In this document: piece after piece, positions 27,219 to 36,958 of the stretch
How the letters are laid out: each line of letters begins with the position of its first letter
How positions within the stretch are numbered: position 1 is the first letter of the stretch
Origin: Chryseobacterium jejuense
GTDB lineage: Bacteria; Bacteroidota; Bacteroidia; Flavobacteriales; Weeksellaceae
Reading direction: 5' to 3'
Length of the DNA: 64,000 nucleotides
NCBI RefSeq assembly: GCF_017877355.1
Contig: NZ_JAGIPR010000013.1
Span: forward strand, 79,158-143,157
The notes under the pieces: model-generated
The model's input: only the letters and a program-made list of their open reading frames with translations
The model's database searches: none
What the model was told of the DNA's origin: nothing
Program-made: the position numbers and the translations under genes

Positions 27219-27464
27219 ATGGAAACAACTTCCCAAAAGGAAATTTTAAGCTTTAAAGAAGCACTCGGATACTTAGATGTATCACCAAGTTTACTTTACA
27301 AACTAACATCCCAGCGAACAATCACGTATTTTAAGCCCAATGGTGGTAAAATCTATTTCAAGAAAACAGACTTGGATAGCTGGATGCTTCAAAATGAGAA
27401 TAAAAGCAAGGAGCTTTTAGAAGAAGAATTATTGAACAAATTAAAAGTGAGAAAAGATGTATAA
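27219..27464 (+). CDS. Excisionase-like helix-turn-helix protein
   Basis: From ATG 27,219 this encodes 81 residues (METTSQKEILSFKEALGYLD...). The layout FKEALGYLDVSPSLLYKLTSQRTITYFKPNGGKIYFKKTDLDSW is the MerR/excisionase-type winged HTH with the typical YFKPxGGKIYF wing. An upstream Met at 27,177 would add 14 residues across the palindrome, so the shorter start is preferred. It probably acts as a recombination directionality factor or regulator. It overlaps the next gene by 8 bp. Confidence 0.8.
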   Translation: METTSQKEILSFKEALGYLDVSPSLLYKLTSQRTITYFKPNGGKIYFKKTDLDSWMLQNENKSKELLEEELLNKLKVRKDV

Positions 27465-27882
27465 GAAATTAGAAAATTATAGAATAAAACATGAAAATGA
27501 AGTGAATTTTCATGAATTTAATAAAAGAATTTTGAGAACTGTTGAAAAAATTTCGATTACGGAGGTTGCAGCTAATAGTTTTCATTATGAAGTAGATCAA
27601 AAAACTAATAGAGGTATTCGTATTTCTTATTTTCCAGAAAAAACTGAAATTTCAATTTTTCCTTCAAGTAGTAAATACGACTATAAATTAGCTGACGTGT
27701 TGGTCAATTACTTAGTTTTTTATTCGAATGGTTTTTTTCTGGATACTTCACCAAAAAGTAAAAATAATCCTCCTTATGATGATAGGATGAAGAATGATAA
27801 TCGTGGGTATTTTATTATTCCAGAGGTTATTAAAAATACCAGTGCTAAAATATTAAAAGGATATGATTATGGAAGAGCTTAA
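27457..27882 (+). CDS. Unrecognised 141-aa island protein
   Basis: This basic, soluble protein lies between the excisionase-like gene (8-bp overlap) and the DUF3987 gene (20-bp overlap), so translation of all three is probably coupled. The sequence (ITEVAANSFHYEVDQ, then RISYFPEKTEISIFPSS) suggests a small alpha/beta fold, but I recognise no family or catalytic motif. Its position next to the DUF3987 protein suggests a replication accessory role, as inference only. Confidence 0.6.
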   Translation: MYKKLENYRIKHENEVNFHEFNKRILRTVEKISITEVAANSFHYEVDQKTNRGIRISYFPEKTEISIFPSSSKYDYKLADVLVNYLVFYSNGFFLDTSPKSKNNPPYDDRMKNDNRGYFIIPEVIKNTSAKILKGYDYGRA

Positions 27883-29197
27883 AATAAACGGCGGAGTGAT
27901 CAACGAACTGATTGAAGAAGGTGTATATCGTAGACTTCCTAAAATATTGCAAAATATTACTAATCCATTTACAGGACGTGAAAGAGATATAATATTAACA
28001 TCAGCTATTGGAGTATTAAGCGCTTGTTTACCGAATCTGTATGGAGTTTATGATGGAGATAAAATTTATTCCAATCTGTATGTAATGATTATTGCTCCGG
28101 CAGCATCAGGTAAAGGAGTGATGAATAAATCAAGGATTTTAATTGATGAAATTCATGATAAAGTCTTAAAAGATAGCATTAATATTCAGAAGAACTGTAA
28201 AGAAGAAAAAAAGAAGTCAAAAGAAAAAGACTCTGATGATTGTCCATCGTTAGAAATCAAAATATTGCCTGCAAATATTTCTACGGCAGAAATGTATACC
28301 TATATGGGAGCATCTAATCATGGATTGTTAATTATGGAATCGGAGGCAGATACTATGAGTAATATGCTCAATAATGACTGGAGTAATTATTCTGATATAT
28401 TGAGAAAGTGCTTCCACCACGAGCCTATATCTATAAGTAGAAAAGTGGAGAAAATTTTCGAAGATATTAAAGAGCCAAAGCTGTCTCTGGTGATGAGTGG
28501 AACACCAGAGCAATTAAAAACCTTGATTAAATCCAAGGAAAATGGCTTGTATTCTAGATTTATAGTGTATACGTTTGATGAAATCAGTCAGTTTAAGAAT
28601 GTATTTTCTAAAGGTACCAGGAACAATAATGCTGTATTTGAAGAAGAAGCGAAAATAGTATTTAAACTTTATGCAGCATTAGCAGATCCTACTAGAAAAG
28701 AAGTCGAGCTTAAATTCACTGAGAATCAAGTGGAAAAATTTCTAAAAGAGCTTACTGTTATGCATGGGGTAATATTAGATTCTCATCCACAGTCTTTTAT
28801 CTCTAACCTCAATAGGCATGGACTTATTCTATTCAGAATAGCCATGATATTGACAGCTTTACGCAATATTGACAATATTTTAGCTCCTGGTATGAAACGC
28901 CAAGAGTTGATATGCTCCAATCTGGATTTTATACTGGCATTGAGAATAACGAAAACATTTTTAAAGCATTCATTGGTTACATATAATTCATTTGATGACG
29001 GTATATTGTCAGAAAATGATGAAAAGTTATTGTTTGAATTAAGTAATCCATTTACCAGAGCGCAAGCTGTTGAATTAGGAAAGAAACATGATATACCGGA
29101 AAGAACTATAGATGATAAGCTTCGGCAATGGAAAAAAAGAAAGGTCATCATTCCAGTAAAACATGGACTTTATAGAAGAACCAGAAATTTCATGTAA
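27863..29197 (+). CDS. DUF3987 (YfjI-like) ATPase/helicase-type replication protein
   Basis: This 444-aa protein has a Walker A-like loop APAASGKGVMNKSR near residue 75, a Walker B-like segment (GLLIMESEADTM near 153), and KLSLVMSGTPEQLKTLI near 210 as in the sensor region. The C-terminus (SNPFTRAQAVELGKKHDIPERTIDDKLRQW) looks like a winged HTH. This is the layout of DUF3987 proteins, often found with primases in mobile elements. It starts inside the previous gene; the Met at 27,869 is an alternative start. It is followed by a terminator. Island 2 has a different replication gene. Confidence 0.8.
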   Translation: MIMEELKINGGVINELIEEGVYRRLPKILQNITNPFTGRERDIILTSAIGVLSACLPNLYGVYDGDKIYSNLYVMIIAPAASGKGVMNKSRILIDEIHDKVLKDSINIQKNCKEEKKKSKEKDSDDCPSLEIKILPANISTAEMYTYMGASNHGLLIMESEADTMSNMLNNDWSNYSDILRKCFHHEPISISRKVEKIFEDIKEPKLSLVMSGTPEQLKTLIKSKENGLYSRFIVYTFDEISQFKNVFSKGTRNNNAVFEEEAKIVFKLYAALADPTRKEVELKFTENQVEKFLKELTVMHGVILDSHPQSFISNLNRHGLILFRIAMILTALRNIDNILAPGMKRQELICSNLDFILALRITKTFLKHSLVTYNSFDDGILSENDEKLLFELSNPFTRAQAVELGKKHDIPERTIDDKLRQWKKRKVIIPVKHGLYRRTRNFM

Positions 29198-29248
29198 AGG
29201 ATGTAAAAGTTGCAGTTTCTGCAAATTCAAACACATTTAAATTAATCT

Positions 29249-29284
29249 AACTGCCCAATATAACCAATGTCCCATTGGGCAGTT
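29249..29284 (+). terminator. Terminator after the DUF3987 gene
   Basis: An 11-bp perfect stem (AACTGCCCAAT / ATTGGGCAGTT) with a 14-nt loop lies 52 bp after the DUF3987 stop and before the integrase gene. Confidence 0.7.
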
Positions 29285-29312
29285 ATTTCTTCAATTTTAA
29301 AATTAATAAATT

Positions 29313-30521
29313 ATGAACACAAGTATCAAATTTATACTTGACAGTAGACCTATGTCTAATAATTTGTATACAGTATACCTTAGAATTATCAAGGACAGAA
29401 AAAGAAAAAATATCGCTTTAGGCTTAAAATGTAAGAAAGAACACTTTGAAAATGAGCAGTTCCTGAAAGGGCATCCAGACTATAAAATCGAAAATAATTT
29501 GCTTATCAGCTTCAAGGCAAGGGCTAATAAGATTATAAGGGACTTTCAGAACGAGGGCAAAAACTTCGATCTTGATGAATTTGAATATAAGTTCAAAAAT
29601 AGAACAATGGAACAGAATGTTCTTGTAGCTGGGTTCTTTGATGAAATTATTGATGAACTAACTCGGTCAGGAAGGATTGGAAATGCGAAGGCATATAAGG
29701 ATACCAGAGATTCTTTCGTGAGTTTTGGAGGTAAAAAATTAAGAATTAAGGATATAACTCCTGTTTTGCTGGAAAAGTACGAAGTCAGTTTAAGGGAGAG
29801 AGGGAACGGTAACGGTGGAATAAGCTTTAAGATGAGACATTTAAGAGCATTGGTCAACAAGGCTATAAAACGTAAGCTTATAACGAAAGAAAATTACCCA
29901 TTTGAGACTTATAAAGTTTCAAAGCTCAAATCAGTAAATAATAAAAAGGCGCTCAGTATAGAGGAGTTTAAAAAGCTCAGAGATGTTGATTTATCCAAGT
30001 CTCCACATCTACTTGAAGCATACAACTATTTTATGTTTTCTATTTACGCAAGGGGAATGAACTTTATTGATATGATGAAGCTTAAATGGACAGATATTCA
30101 GGACGGTAGGATTTATTACGTAAGGTCTAAAACTAAAGCCAGTTTTAGTATCGAGATTAATCCTGCCATGCAGGAGATAATAGATCTATACAAAGCTCAG
30201 GGAAGAAACAGTCAATATGTATTTCCGATTCTACTGAAAGATGATTTGACACCTGTCCAGATTGCTAATAGGAAACATAAGGTATTAAGCAGGTACAATT
30301 CCAAATTAAAAGAAATTGGAAAATTGGCAGGTATTGAAAAACCTGTTACCTCTTACGTTGCCAGACATAGTTTTGCAACTATACTGAAATATTTAGGAAC
30401 AAGTGTTTCAAAGATTTCAGAGATGATGGGCCATAGTGACGTTCAAATTACGATGACCTATCTTAAAGATTTTGAAAATGAAGATTTGGACCAGGAAATA
30501 AACAAACTAATAGAATTATAA
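29313..30521 (+). CDS. Tyrosine recombinase (integrase) of island 1
   Basis: This 402-aa protein has the Bacteroidota-type layout: an N-terminal arm-binding domain (~1-90), a SAM-like core-binding domain (~100-200) and a catalytic domain. Catalytic residues are visible: Arg in SIYARGMNFIDMM, Arg in VARHSFATIL, His in MMGHSDVQITMTY, and the nucleophile Tyr in that same stretch. It very likely directs insertion at the tRNA 3' end. It is only distantly similar to the island 2 integrase despite equal length. It has its own terminator downstream. Confidence 0.93.
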   Translation: MNTSIKFILDSRPMSNNLYTVYLRIIKDRKRKNIALGLKCKKEHFENEQFLKGHPDYKIENNLLISFKARANKIIRDFQNEGKNFDLDEFEYKFKNRTMEQNVLVAGFFDEIIDELTRSGRIGNAKAYKDTRDSFVSFGGKKLRIKDITPVLLEKYEVSLRERGNGNGGISFKMRHLRALVNKAIKRKLITKENYPFETYKVSKLKSVNNKKALSIEEFKKLRDVDLSKSPHLLEAYNYFMFSIYARGMNFIDMMKLKWTDIQDGRIYYVRSKTKASFSIEINPAMQEIIDLYKAQGRNSQYVFPILLKDDLTPVQIANRKHKVLSRYNSKLKEIGKLAGIEKPVTSYVARHSFATILKYLGTSVSKISEMMGHSDVQITMTYLKDFENEDLDQEINKLIEL

Positions 30522-30551
30522 GATTAGATACAAAAGAATCAATAATAGCCG

Positions 30552-30585
30552 AAGGTTAATTTCAATATGAGATTAACCTTTTTTC
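30552..30585 (+). terminator. Terminator after integrase 1
   Basis: The stem AAGGTTAAT/ATTAACCTT is followed by a T-run, 30 bp after the integrase stop. Confidence 0.75.
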
Positions 30586-30639
30586 ATTTAAAAAATTAAC
30601 ATTTAAACAAAGAATATTAACCATTAAATTTTAAAACGT

Positions 30640-31617
30640 ATGCAATTAAAACAATCACAAAGACAACAAGTAAAGCTCAGATTAGGACTATCAGGAGCTT
30701 CGGGATTCGGTAAAACGAAGTCAGCACTTCTACTAGCCTATGGAATGACACAGGATTGGAGCAGAATAGCTGTTATAGATACAGAAAACTCCTCAGCTTC
30801 CTTATATTCAGACCTGGGAAATTACAATGTACTTGACCTAGAAACACCTTATTCTCCTGAAAGGTATATTCAAGCAATTGAACTATGTGAAAAATCAGGA
30901 ATTGAAGTAATAATCATTGATTCTGTAAGCCATGAATGGAATGGTACTGGTGGATGTCTTGATATTCATGAGAAGCTGGGAGGTAGATTTCAAGATTGGG
31001 CTAATGTCACGCCAAGACATCAGGCATTTATCAATAAAATTCTGCAATCAAGCTGCCATATTATTACTACCACCAGGAGAAAAATAGACTACTCTTTAGA
31101 TGTTGGAAGCAATGGTAAAACCCAGGTAGTAAAGCATGGAACAAAAGAAATTACAAGGGAAGGGTTCGAATATGAATTGACTATTAATTTTGAACTGGTG
31201 AATGAAAATCACCTCTGTAAGGCTTCAAAGGACCGCACAGGGTTATTTATGAACAAACCTGAATTTATTATTACCTCTGACACAGGACAACTTATTTTAG
31301 ACTGGTGTAATTCCGGTATTGCAGAAACTGCAAGTTTTGCAACCTCTTCTGAACCCTCTATTGATTCTCCGAACTCAACAGATTATTTTGGTCCTGGTGA
31401 TGAGCGCTTCCCTAAAGAACATGATATTAATAGTAATACCGGCAAAGAAAGTATTCTCAATAGAATCAAAACCAGCAATACGATTGCAGAACTTTTGGCT
31501 ATTTACAAACAGTACCCGGAATATCAGCAGGAATTAAAGCCTGAGTATGAAGCCAGAAAATCATTTTTAATCAAATTATCCAATCCTCAAAACTTTTCAA
31601 CCAATGGACACCATTAA
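30640..31617 (+). CDS. Sak4-like AAA/RecA-fold ATPase (phage-type recombination protein), copy 1
   Basis: This 325-aa protein has Walker A GASGFGKTKSA (residues ~18-28), an acidic Walker B-like strand (IEVIIIDSVSHEW near 90), and the family segment WANVTPRHQAF followed by HIITTTRRKIDY. This is the pattern of the phage nucleotide-binding family that includes Sak4 single-strand annealing proteins. Residues past ~225 are variable. The last 14 bp overlap the DUF3871 gene. The paralogue at 52,321 is near-identical through the ATPase domain. Confidence 0.78.
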   Translation: MQLKQSQRQQVKLRLGLSGASGFGKTKSALLLAYGMTQDWSRIAVIDTENSSASLYSDLGNYNVLDLETPYSPERYIQAIELCEKSGIEVIIIDSVSHEWNGTGGCLDIHEKLGGRFQDWANVTPRHQAFINKILQSSCHIITTTRRKIDYSLDVGSNGKTQVVKHGTKEITREGFEYELTINFELVNENHLCKASKDRTGLFMNKPEFIITSDTGQLILDWCNSGIAETASFATSSEPSIDSPNSTDYFGPGDERFPKEHDINSNTGKESILNRIKTSNTIAELLAIYKQYPEYQQELKPEYEARKSFLIKLSNPQNFSTNGHH

Positions 31618-32791
31618 TAAAATAAAACCTGCTACACTAGAAGAAGCATTTGAACTCAGACCAGCACAGAGTATTAAAGAGATTTCTTTATATGAAAGCA
31701 GGATGAATAATGACACAGCCCACCATTCAAATCAGGATTATTTTGTTCCAGGTACTGTTCCAACTGAAACAAAATCAAGAGAACAGGAAGAGATAGTGCA
31801 TAGTAAGGAGTATCAGACGTTGGATAATTCTCCTCAAAGAATTGAAGTTCACCAGGAACACAAACCAATGGAAGTGATACAATATGAACATAAGCCCTTT
31901 ATTGAAGCCAATACACAAGCGGTCAATCTCTACCATTTAAAGAATGACTGTATTATCCCGGTTTTCAGTAAAGATAATGAAAAAACGATTGCTCATCAGG
32001 AATTTATTGATGTGGTGATGAATGCTGCACAAAAGGTATTTCCCATGCAGACTGAGATAAGGGTATCACATCAGATTAAAGGTAGGACACCAGATGCTAT
32101 ACACTTAAATGTAAAAGATTTACTAGACCACCAAAAAACCATTTATTATGAAAGAATGGCCTTCATCATCAGAATTCCTGGTATTACAGATATAGTAAAT
32201 GGAAATGGACTATCACTAACAATAGGCGGTGTCAGAAGCTATAATTTGGAAAATCTTTACAATAAGAAAGCTTTGGAGCGAATGAAGTTCTTCATTGGTT
32301 TCCAGAACCAGATATGCTGTAATTTATGTGTATCAACAGATGGATTCAAGGAAGATATGAGAGTATCTGGTACTCAGGATTTATATTCCAAAACATTGGA
32401 TGTAATGCAGAATTATAATGCAGAGCTTCATTTAAAGGAGATGAAGGAGCTTACCCATGATTCTCTCTCTGAACATCAGTTTGCACAGCTTATAGGGAGA
32501 AGCAGGTTGTACCAGCATTTACCAAAGCCAAAGAAATTGAATATTCCTTTACTTAATTTCAATGACAGCCACATTAATACAATAGCAAAGGACTATTACG
32601 AAGACAAGAACTTTTGTAGGCAGGAGTATGGGAGGATAAATTTATGGTATTTATATAACCTCTTCACACAGGCTAATAAGTCCTCATATATAGATACTTT
32701 CCTAGATAGGAATCTGAACGCTTTTGAATTTAGCAAAGGTATTCAGAAAACGCTCAATGGTAATTCTGATTACTGTTGGTTTTTGAGTTAA
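31604..32791 (+). CDS. DUF3871 family protein, copy 1
   Basis: This 395-aa protein is typical of Bacteroidota mobile elements. The C-terminal ~290 residues, from NDCIIPVFSKDNEKTI onward, are strongly conserved with the copy at 53,276, including SLTIGGVRSYNLENLYNKK, MQNYNAELHL and LLNFNDSHIN. The first ~110 residues are nearly unrelated between the two copies. The function is unknown. Pairing and overlap with the Sak4-like gene suggest a recombination or replication role. No catalytic motif is evident. Confidence 0.8.
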   Translation: MDTINKIKPATLEEAFELRPAQSIKEISLYESRMNNDTAHHSNQDYFVPGTVPTETKSREQEEIVHSKEYQTLDNSPQRIEVHQEHKPMEVIQYEHKPFIEANTQAVNLYHLKNDCIIPVFSKDNEKTIAHQEFIDVVMNAAQKVFPMQTEIRVSHQIKGRTPDAIHLNVKDLLDHQKTIYYERMAFIIRIPGITDIVNGNGLSLTIGGVRSYNLENLYNKKALERMKFFIGFQNQICCNLCVSTDGFKEDMRVSGTQDLYSKTLDVMQNYNAELHLKEMKELTHDSLSEHQFAQLIGRSRLYQHLPKPKKLNIPLLNFNDSHINTIAKDYYEDKNFCRQEYGRINLWYLYNLFTQANKSSYIDTFLDRNLNAFEFSKGIQKTLNGNSDYCWFLS

Positions 32792-32793
32792 AG

Positions 32794-32820
32794 AAACTGC
32801 CCTTTTTCTAAGGGCAGTTT
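32794..32820. terminator. Bidirectional terminator between DUF3871 and the metallophosphoesterase gene
   Basis: An 11-bp perfect stem (AAACTGCCCTT / AAGGGCAGTTT) lies between two convergent stops (32,791 and 32,826). A T-run follows on the plus strand. Confidence 0.8.
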
Positions 32821-32825
32821 TATTT

Positions 32826-34664
32826 TTATGTTGTTTTAGACTTGTCATAAAATAAATGTACACAATCTAATTTATCTTTGTATATAACACATTCTGTTTC
32901 ATAATTATTATTGGCATAAGGGCATTTTTCAACTTTTAATTTTGCAACAGTATAATAATCAATATTGTCGATATCAGTATAATCATTTTCCCAATCATAA
33001 TTTTCTGGAAAGGTTTTATCTTTTGTATTTAATACATCGATATTTAATTCTCTTTCACCTGAATAGAATAATGATACAACTGTAACTTTTTCAACATTAT
33101 CGAAAAAAGCTTTTTCTCTATTTTCTTTTTTCATAAGTTTTCTAATGGTCCTTCCATCATTTACAACATCGGTTATTATTATCACATTTTTATATTTCTT
33201 TTCATCATTTTTGAAGTATAATTTTTTCTCAAAATCATGATGATCATTATATCTATATGAATATGGTAGAGACGAATAAGGAACATTATATTTAATTGCT
33301 GCCTTGGAAGAGATTATGTTTCCTTCATAGCCTAATCCTATTATTAGATCACAATTTTTGCTTAAGTCAAATGTTTCAATTATATCAATTATAGAACTTT
33401 TAACTGTATATAAATCATCTTTATCCTCAAGTAATTTAGTTATGTCAATCCAGTTATGAGCTCGTGAAGTCTCACTCCAATGAAAGTGTCCCGAATGAAA
33501 TAGTTTTTTTTTCTTTACTATTTCATATATTTTATCTGAATATTCACCCTTATAAGTGATTATTTGGTTAATTTCTTCTGGTTCATCACTTGTGGTTTCT
33601 ACAAATTCTTCTGGAGCTGCTTCGGGAATTCCTAAATCAAATTCTGTTTGTGCTACGGTGTTGGTGTTGTCCAAAATTACAAATTCATCAATCTCTGTTT
33701 TATGTCTAGAGGGAGGGGTAATGGGATTCCAGTTTCCACCGTTGGTTTCTAAAATTGTATTAAAACTAGCGAGATGATATAAATGGTTTTTTAAAACTGT
33801 TTTATTCTCAGTTTTAATAATTTCATAACATCTAAAAGTTCCTAGTGGTGATTTACTTGCAATTGCACCTGATTCACTGATATAAAATAGGTCTTCTAGC
33901 TTACCCGAGCGAGGAGTATGTTCATTTCCATAAAATGTAATTTTGAGATCATGCTTACTAATAGATTCTATAAAATATTTTCTATTTTCAGGATCCCATT
34001 GACCTGATTGTTTGTCTTCATAAGTACCACTTATATTATGATGGAATGCTATAAATATTTCTTTATCAGGGTGTCGTGTTTTTATGTTTTCAATTTTCGT
34101 ATCAAAATCTAAAATGTCAATTTTTCCTAAGCCACCGTGCTGATTAATATATAAATTGGAATTTAAACCAAGTAATAAAATATTTTCTGGCAATTCAATT
34201 TGATTTACAATCAGATCATTATGGCTAAATTCATACCCCATAATTTGTGAGTATAATTCTGAAAAGTTTGAAAATTTAACTTTGTTTATTTCTTCATTAG
34301 TAGGTGAAGAATTATCTCGTAGTAAATTTTTAATAGAATCTCTATGCACGTCATGATCACCGGGCAATAATAAAATTTTCTCTTTAGGTATGGATAAGTC
34401 ATTTATTATCTTATTAATATATACAATTGCGGCATCATATTCGATTTTCTCAGCAATATTTGAAATGTCACCTGTTATTAAGAGGTTTAGATCACTATCA
34501 GGAAAATCCTTTTTTATTGTAGAAATAAATTTTTCTATAAATGAATTATTAGCTGGATCTGATAGATTAGAAGAAAGTAAACTGTTTTTATTTTTTTCTT
34601 TGAAAATTTCTGTATGATCAGATATGTGTAAATCAGAAATATGTATTATTATAGGATTACTCAT
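32826..34664 (-). CDS. Metallophosphoesterase fused to a phosphoribosyltransferase-like domain
   Basis: This 612-aa protein has two domains. Residues ~1-260 form a calcineurin-type phosphoesterase: DLH at 11-13, TGD at 64-66, GDHD at 102-105 (in place of GNHD), HH at 208-209 and GNEH at 246-249 (in place of GHxH). Residues ~372-540 look like an orotate-phosphoribosyltransferase-type domain, with the PRPP-loop IIITDVVNDGRTI at 495-507. It is the last gene of a three-gene minus-strand operon, starting at the base after the previous stop. The fusion suggests making and hydrolysing a ribosyl-phosphate compound, or signalling by one. This is inference. Confidence 0.75.
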   Translation of the reverse strand: MSNPIIIHISDLHISDHTEIFKEKNKNSLLSSNLSDPANNSFIEKFISTIKKDFPDSDLNLLITGDISNIAEKIEYDAAIVYINKIINDLSIPKEKILLLPGDHDVHRDSIKNLLRDNSSPTNEEINKVKFSNFSELYSQIMGYEFSHNDLIVNQIELPENILLLGLNSNLYINQHGGLGKIDILDFDTKIENIKTRHPDKEIFIAFHHNISGTYEDKQSGQWDPENRKYFIESISKHDLKITFYGNEHTPRSGKLEDLFYISESGAIASKSPLGTFRCYEIIKTENKTVLKNHLYHLASFNTILETNGGNWNPITPPSRHKTEIDEFVILDNTNTVAQTEFDLGIPEAAPEEFVETTSDEPEEINQIITYKGEYSDKIYEIVKKKKLFHSGHFHWSETSRAHNWIDITKLLEDKDDLYTVKSSIIDIIETFDLSKNCDLIIGLGYEGNIISSKAAIKYNVPYSSLPYSYRYNDHHDFEKKLYFKNDEKKYKNVIIITDVVNDGRTIRKLMKKENREKAFFDNVEKVTVVSLFYSGERELNIDVLNTKDKTFPENYDWENDYTDIDNIDYYTVAKLKVEKCPYANNNYETECVIYKDKLDCVHLFYDKSKTT

Positions 34665-35681
34665 TTAATTTGTCTCTTCAAGGTTAGTGTATATTTTATA
34701 TCCTAATTCTAGATTGTTACTATTTCGAATAGAAAAAACTGCTGTTGTTGTATCAATTTTATCAATATGACTTTTATGTAATGTTTCAACTTTTATAAGT
34801 GCAATACTTCCAAGATATTTACCTCCTAAAAATTGAATTAGATTTCTGACAATTTTTACTTCAGTTCCTAGGCACACTAAATCAGAAATTACTATATATT
34901 CGCAATCTTCTTCAATTACTTTGTTCAAACGAGAATAAAGTTTATTCACGGGACCTATCTTATCGAAAATTACAATGTCAAGATTTAAATATGTTGATAA
35001 AATAGAAGCTATAAATGATCCATTTAAACTTTGACAAACCAGTTTGGGAGCTGTTTCTTTATTTTTTAGAAATTCTTCAGAAATTTTGATTGCTAATTTA
35101 TAAATAGCGTATAAAATAAAATTTCTTTGAAATGTGATGATTTTTTTTATATCAATATAAGACGAAATGTAAACGAATGATGAGGTATGTTTTATATTCT
35201 GTTCATTACATTTATTAGCAATTAATATTTCTTTAAATTTTTTATAAAAAACACTATCAATATCAAGTTCTACAGACATTGTAGAAGGATCATTGCCTTC
35301 AAAAAAGTAAAACTTTTTAAACATTGAGCCTTCATATTCATTACTGGTATTTGTAACAATATCAAATCCGTTTTCTTCAATAATTTTCTTCTCAATATTT
35401 AAAAAAATAATTTTGTATCCAGCGTTCTTTAACTCTATAAAAATATTTTTTAAGTTTGGTTGTAAAAAGGCTAAAAAATTAAAATCTAAAATTAAAATAT
35501 CTCTTTTATCTTCATTAGTCAGTAATGATAAATCTTCTACAACATTTTTTAATGTAGTAAGATTTAGTTCTGTAACAAAAATTCCTTCTCTTGAAGACTC
35601 CAAATAATTTGCAGTAATAACCTGTTCAGCATGCAAATTAATGTAAATATATTTTTCTGTGATTAATTTAGAAATGATCAT
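34665..35681 (-). CDS. STAS-like plus phosphoribosyltransferase-like protein
   Basis: This 338-aa protein's N-terminal ~100 residues contain a STAS-like strand-helix-strand (ILILDFNFLAFLQPNLKNIF near residue 62, then AGYKIIFLNI). The C-terminal ~150 residues resemble a phosphoribosyltransferase fold, with KLVCQSLNGSFIASIL and the loop YIVISDLVCLGTEVKIV. The usual double Asp of the PRPP loop is reduced to one (SDLV), so catalysis is uncertain. It lies between a GHKL ATPase gene (5-bp gap) and the metallophosphoesterase-PRTase gene (no gap). STAS plus GHKL pairing is reminiscent of anti-sigma switch logic. Confidence 0.65.
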   Translation of the reverse strand: MIISKLITEKYIYINLHAEQVITANYLESSREGIFVTELNLTTLKNVVEDLSLLTNEDKRDILILDFNFLAFLQPNLKNIFIELKNAGYKIIFLNIEKKIIEENGFDIVTNTSNEYEGSMFKKFYFFEGNDPSTMSVELDIDSVFYKKFKEILIANKCNEQNIKHTSSFVYISSYIDIKKIITFQRNFILYAIYKLAIKISEEFLKNKETAPKLVCQSLNGSFIASILSTYLNLDIVIFDKIGPVNKLYSRLNKVIEEDCEYIVISDLVCLGTEVKIVRNLIQFLGGKYLGSIALIKVETLHKSHIDKIDTTTAVFSIRNSNNLELGYKIYTNLEETN

Positions 35682-35686
35682 GATTA

Positions 35687-36958
35687 TTAATTTGGAATTT
35701 CAACTTCTATATGGACACCCTTAAATCTTACTGGAAAAAAACGGATTGAAGAAAATTTAACATCTCTAGTGTATTTTCCGAGAGTTTGTACATAAAAATC
35801 TACAAAAAGCCCTAAAGCTTGAGATGATAATAATTCCATTTGTGAATTTAGCTCTTCATCACTTATTTTTTCTAAAAGTTTTTCATCGTGTAATTTTATT
35901 ATTTGTTTTCTTTTATTATAAAGTTTTACAATAGTATCATTAACTCTTTTAGATAGAATTAATTGAGTGTTTTCTGTATGAATTCTGAAAACTCCGTCTA
36001 ACATCAGAATTACATTGCAGATTAGATCAAATAAGCCTAGTCTATTTTTTAACATTGAAAAATATAATGTTTCGAAGATTGAATGAAGGTGTGTAAGATA
36101 ACTAGGGTTAATATTAAAAGTATTTTTTTTAGATAATTCTTCTTTTAATCTATTTCTTTTGTAGAATCCTAAATTTTTCTTATTATCCATTGATTGGTTG
36201 AATCCAATACCATTATCTGAAACCGATATTTTAGTTTTGTACAAGTCTTTATATAATGATGCAAAAGTATTCGCGCCTGAATGCAAAACTCCATTGGTTA
36301 TAAGTTCAGGCAAAACATGGATGTAAAATTTTTTATAGTCAATTATAGTCGTTGTATTTTGAAGAAAATTTTTGCTGATACTGAGTTCGGGAAATAATTT
36401 CGAAAATTTTTTTTCTACTTTAAACATATAATATTCTACAAGCTTATCTCTTTTTTCTTCATCATTTAGCCCCTCTAATTCAAATCTTAAACTATCATCT
36501 TGAGTTAACGAAAAACAGTCTATTTCAAATTTTGAATCTAACTTCTTAGAAGGCAATAAATTTTTATCTATATCAATAATAGGATATGAAGGTTCTAATT
36601 TTGAGTAATTTTGATCTTGCCTTTGTGCTATATTAAAAAAATTGGAGTTGGTTAAAAAAGATATAAGATCCTGCGTACCTAAATTTTTATCGTGACCGAT
36701 TATATTTTGCAATTTTAGGCCTACCCCTTCTTTGTGATAAGATGATAGCTGTTCAAATATATTTAATAGTAAGGGTAATGTGTTTCCATCAATCCTATAT
36801 TTATTATATGGAATATCATTATCTCTATTATCAATTAAAGAAAATGAGATTTTTTCCTGTTTATTGTCTTTATAAAACAGAGCTATTTCTTTTAAAAATA
36901 TATTATAAAACTCAAAAGAAGTAAAAGTAACTCCTTGCTTAACTATTGTTATTGACAT
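35687..36958 (-). CDS. GHKL-type (histidine-kinase-like) ATPase
   Basis: From the ATG at 36,958 this encodes 423 residues (MSITIVKQGVTFTSFEF...). An upstream Met at 37,009 adds 17 mostly hydrophobic residues, so the start is uncertain. The ATP-binding N-box ELITNGVLHSG (E218 onward) and G1 box VSDNGIGF (D248) identify a GHKL fold. No phospho-acceptor His domain or sensor membrane segment is visible, so it is not an ordinary sensor kinase. It is the first gene of the operon with the STAS-PRTase and phosphoesterase-PRTase proteins. Confidence 0.75.
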   Translation of the reverse strand: MSITIVKQGVTFTSFEFYNIFLKEIALFYKDNKQEKISFSLIDNRDNDIPYNKYRIDGNTLPLLLNIFEQLSSYHKEGVGLKLQNIIGHDKNLGTQDLISFLTNSNFFNIAQRQDQNYSKLEPSYPIIDIDKNLLPSKKLDSKFEIDCFSLTQDDSLRFELEGLNDEEKRDKLVEYYMFKVEKKFSKLFPELSISKNFLQNTTTIIDYKKFYIHVLPELITNGVLHSGANTFASLYKDLYKTKISVSDNGIGFNQSMDNKKNLGFYKRNRLKEELSKKNTFNINPSYLTHLHSIFETLYFSMLKNRLGLFDLICNVILMLDGVFRIHTENTQLILSKRVNDTIVKLYNKRKQIIKLHDEKLLEKISDEELNSQMELLSSQALGLFVDFYVQTLGKYTRDVKFSSIRFFPVRFKGVHIEVEIPN

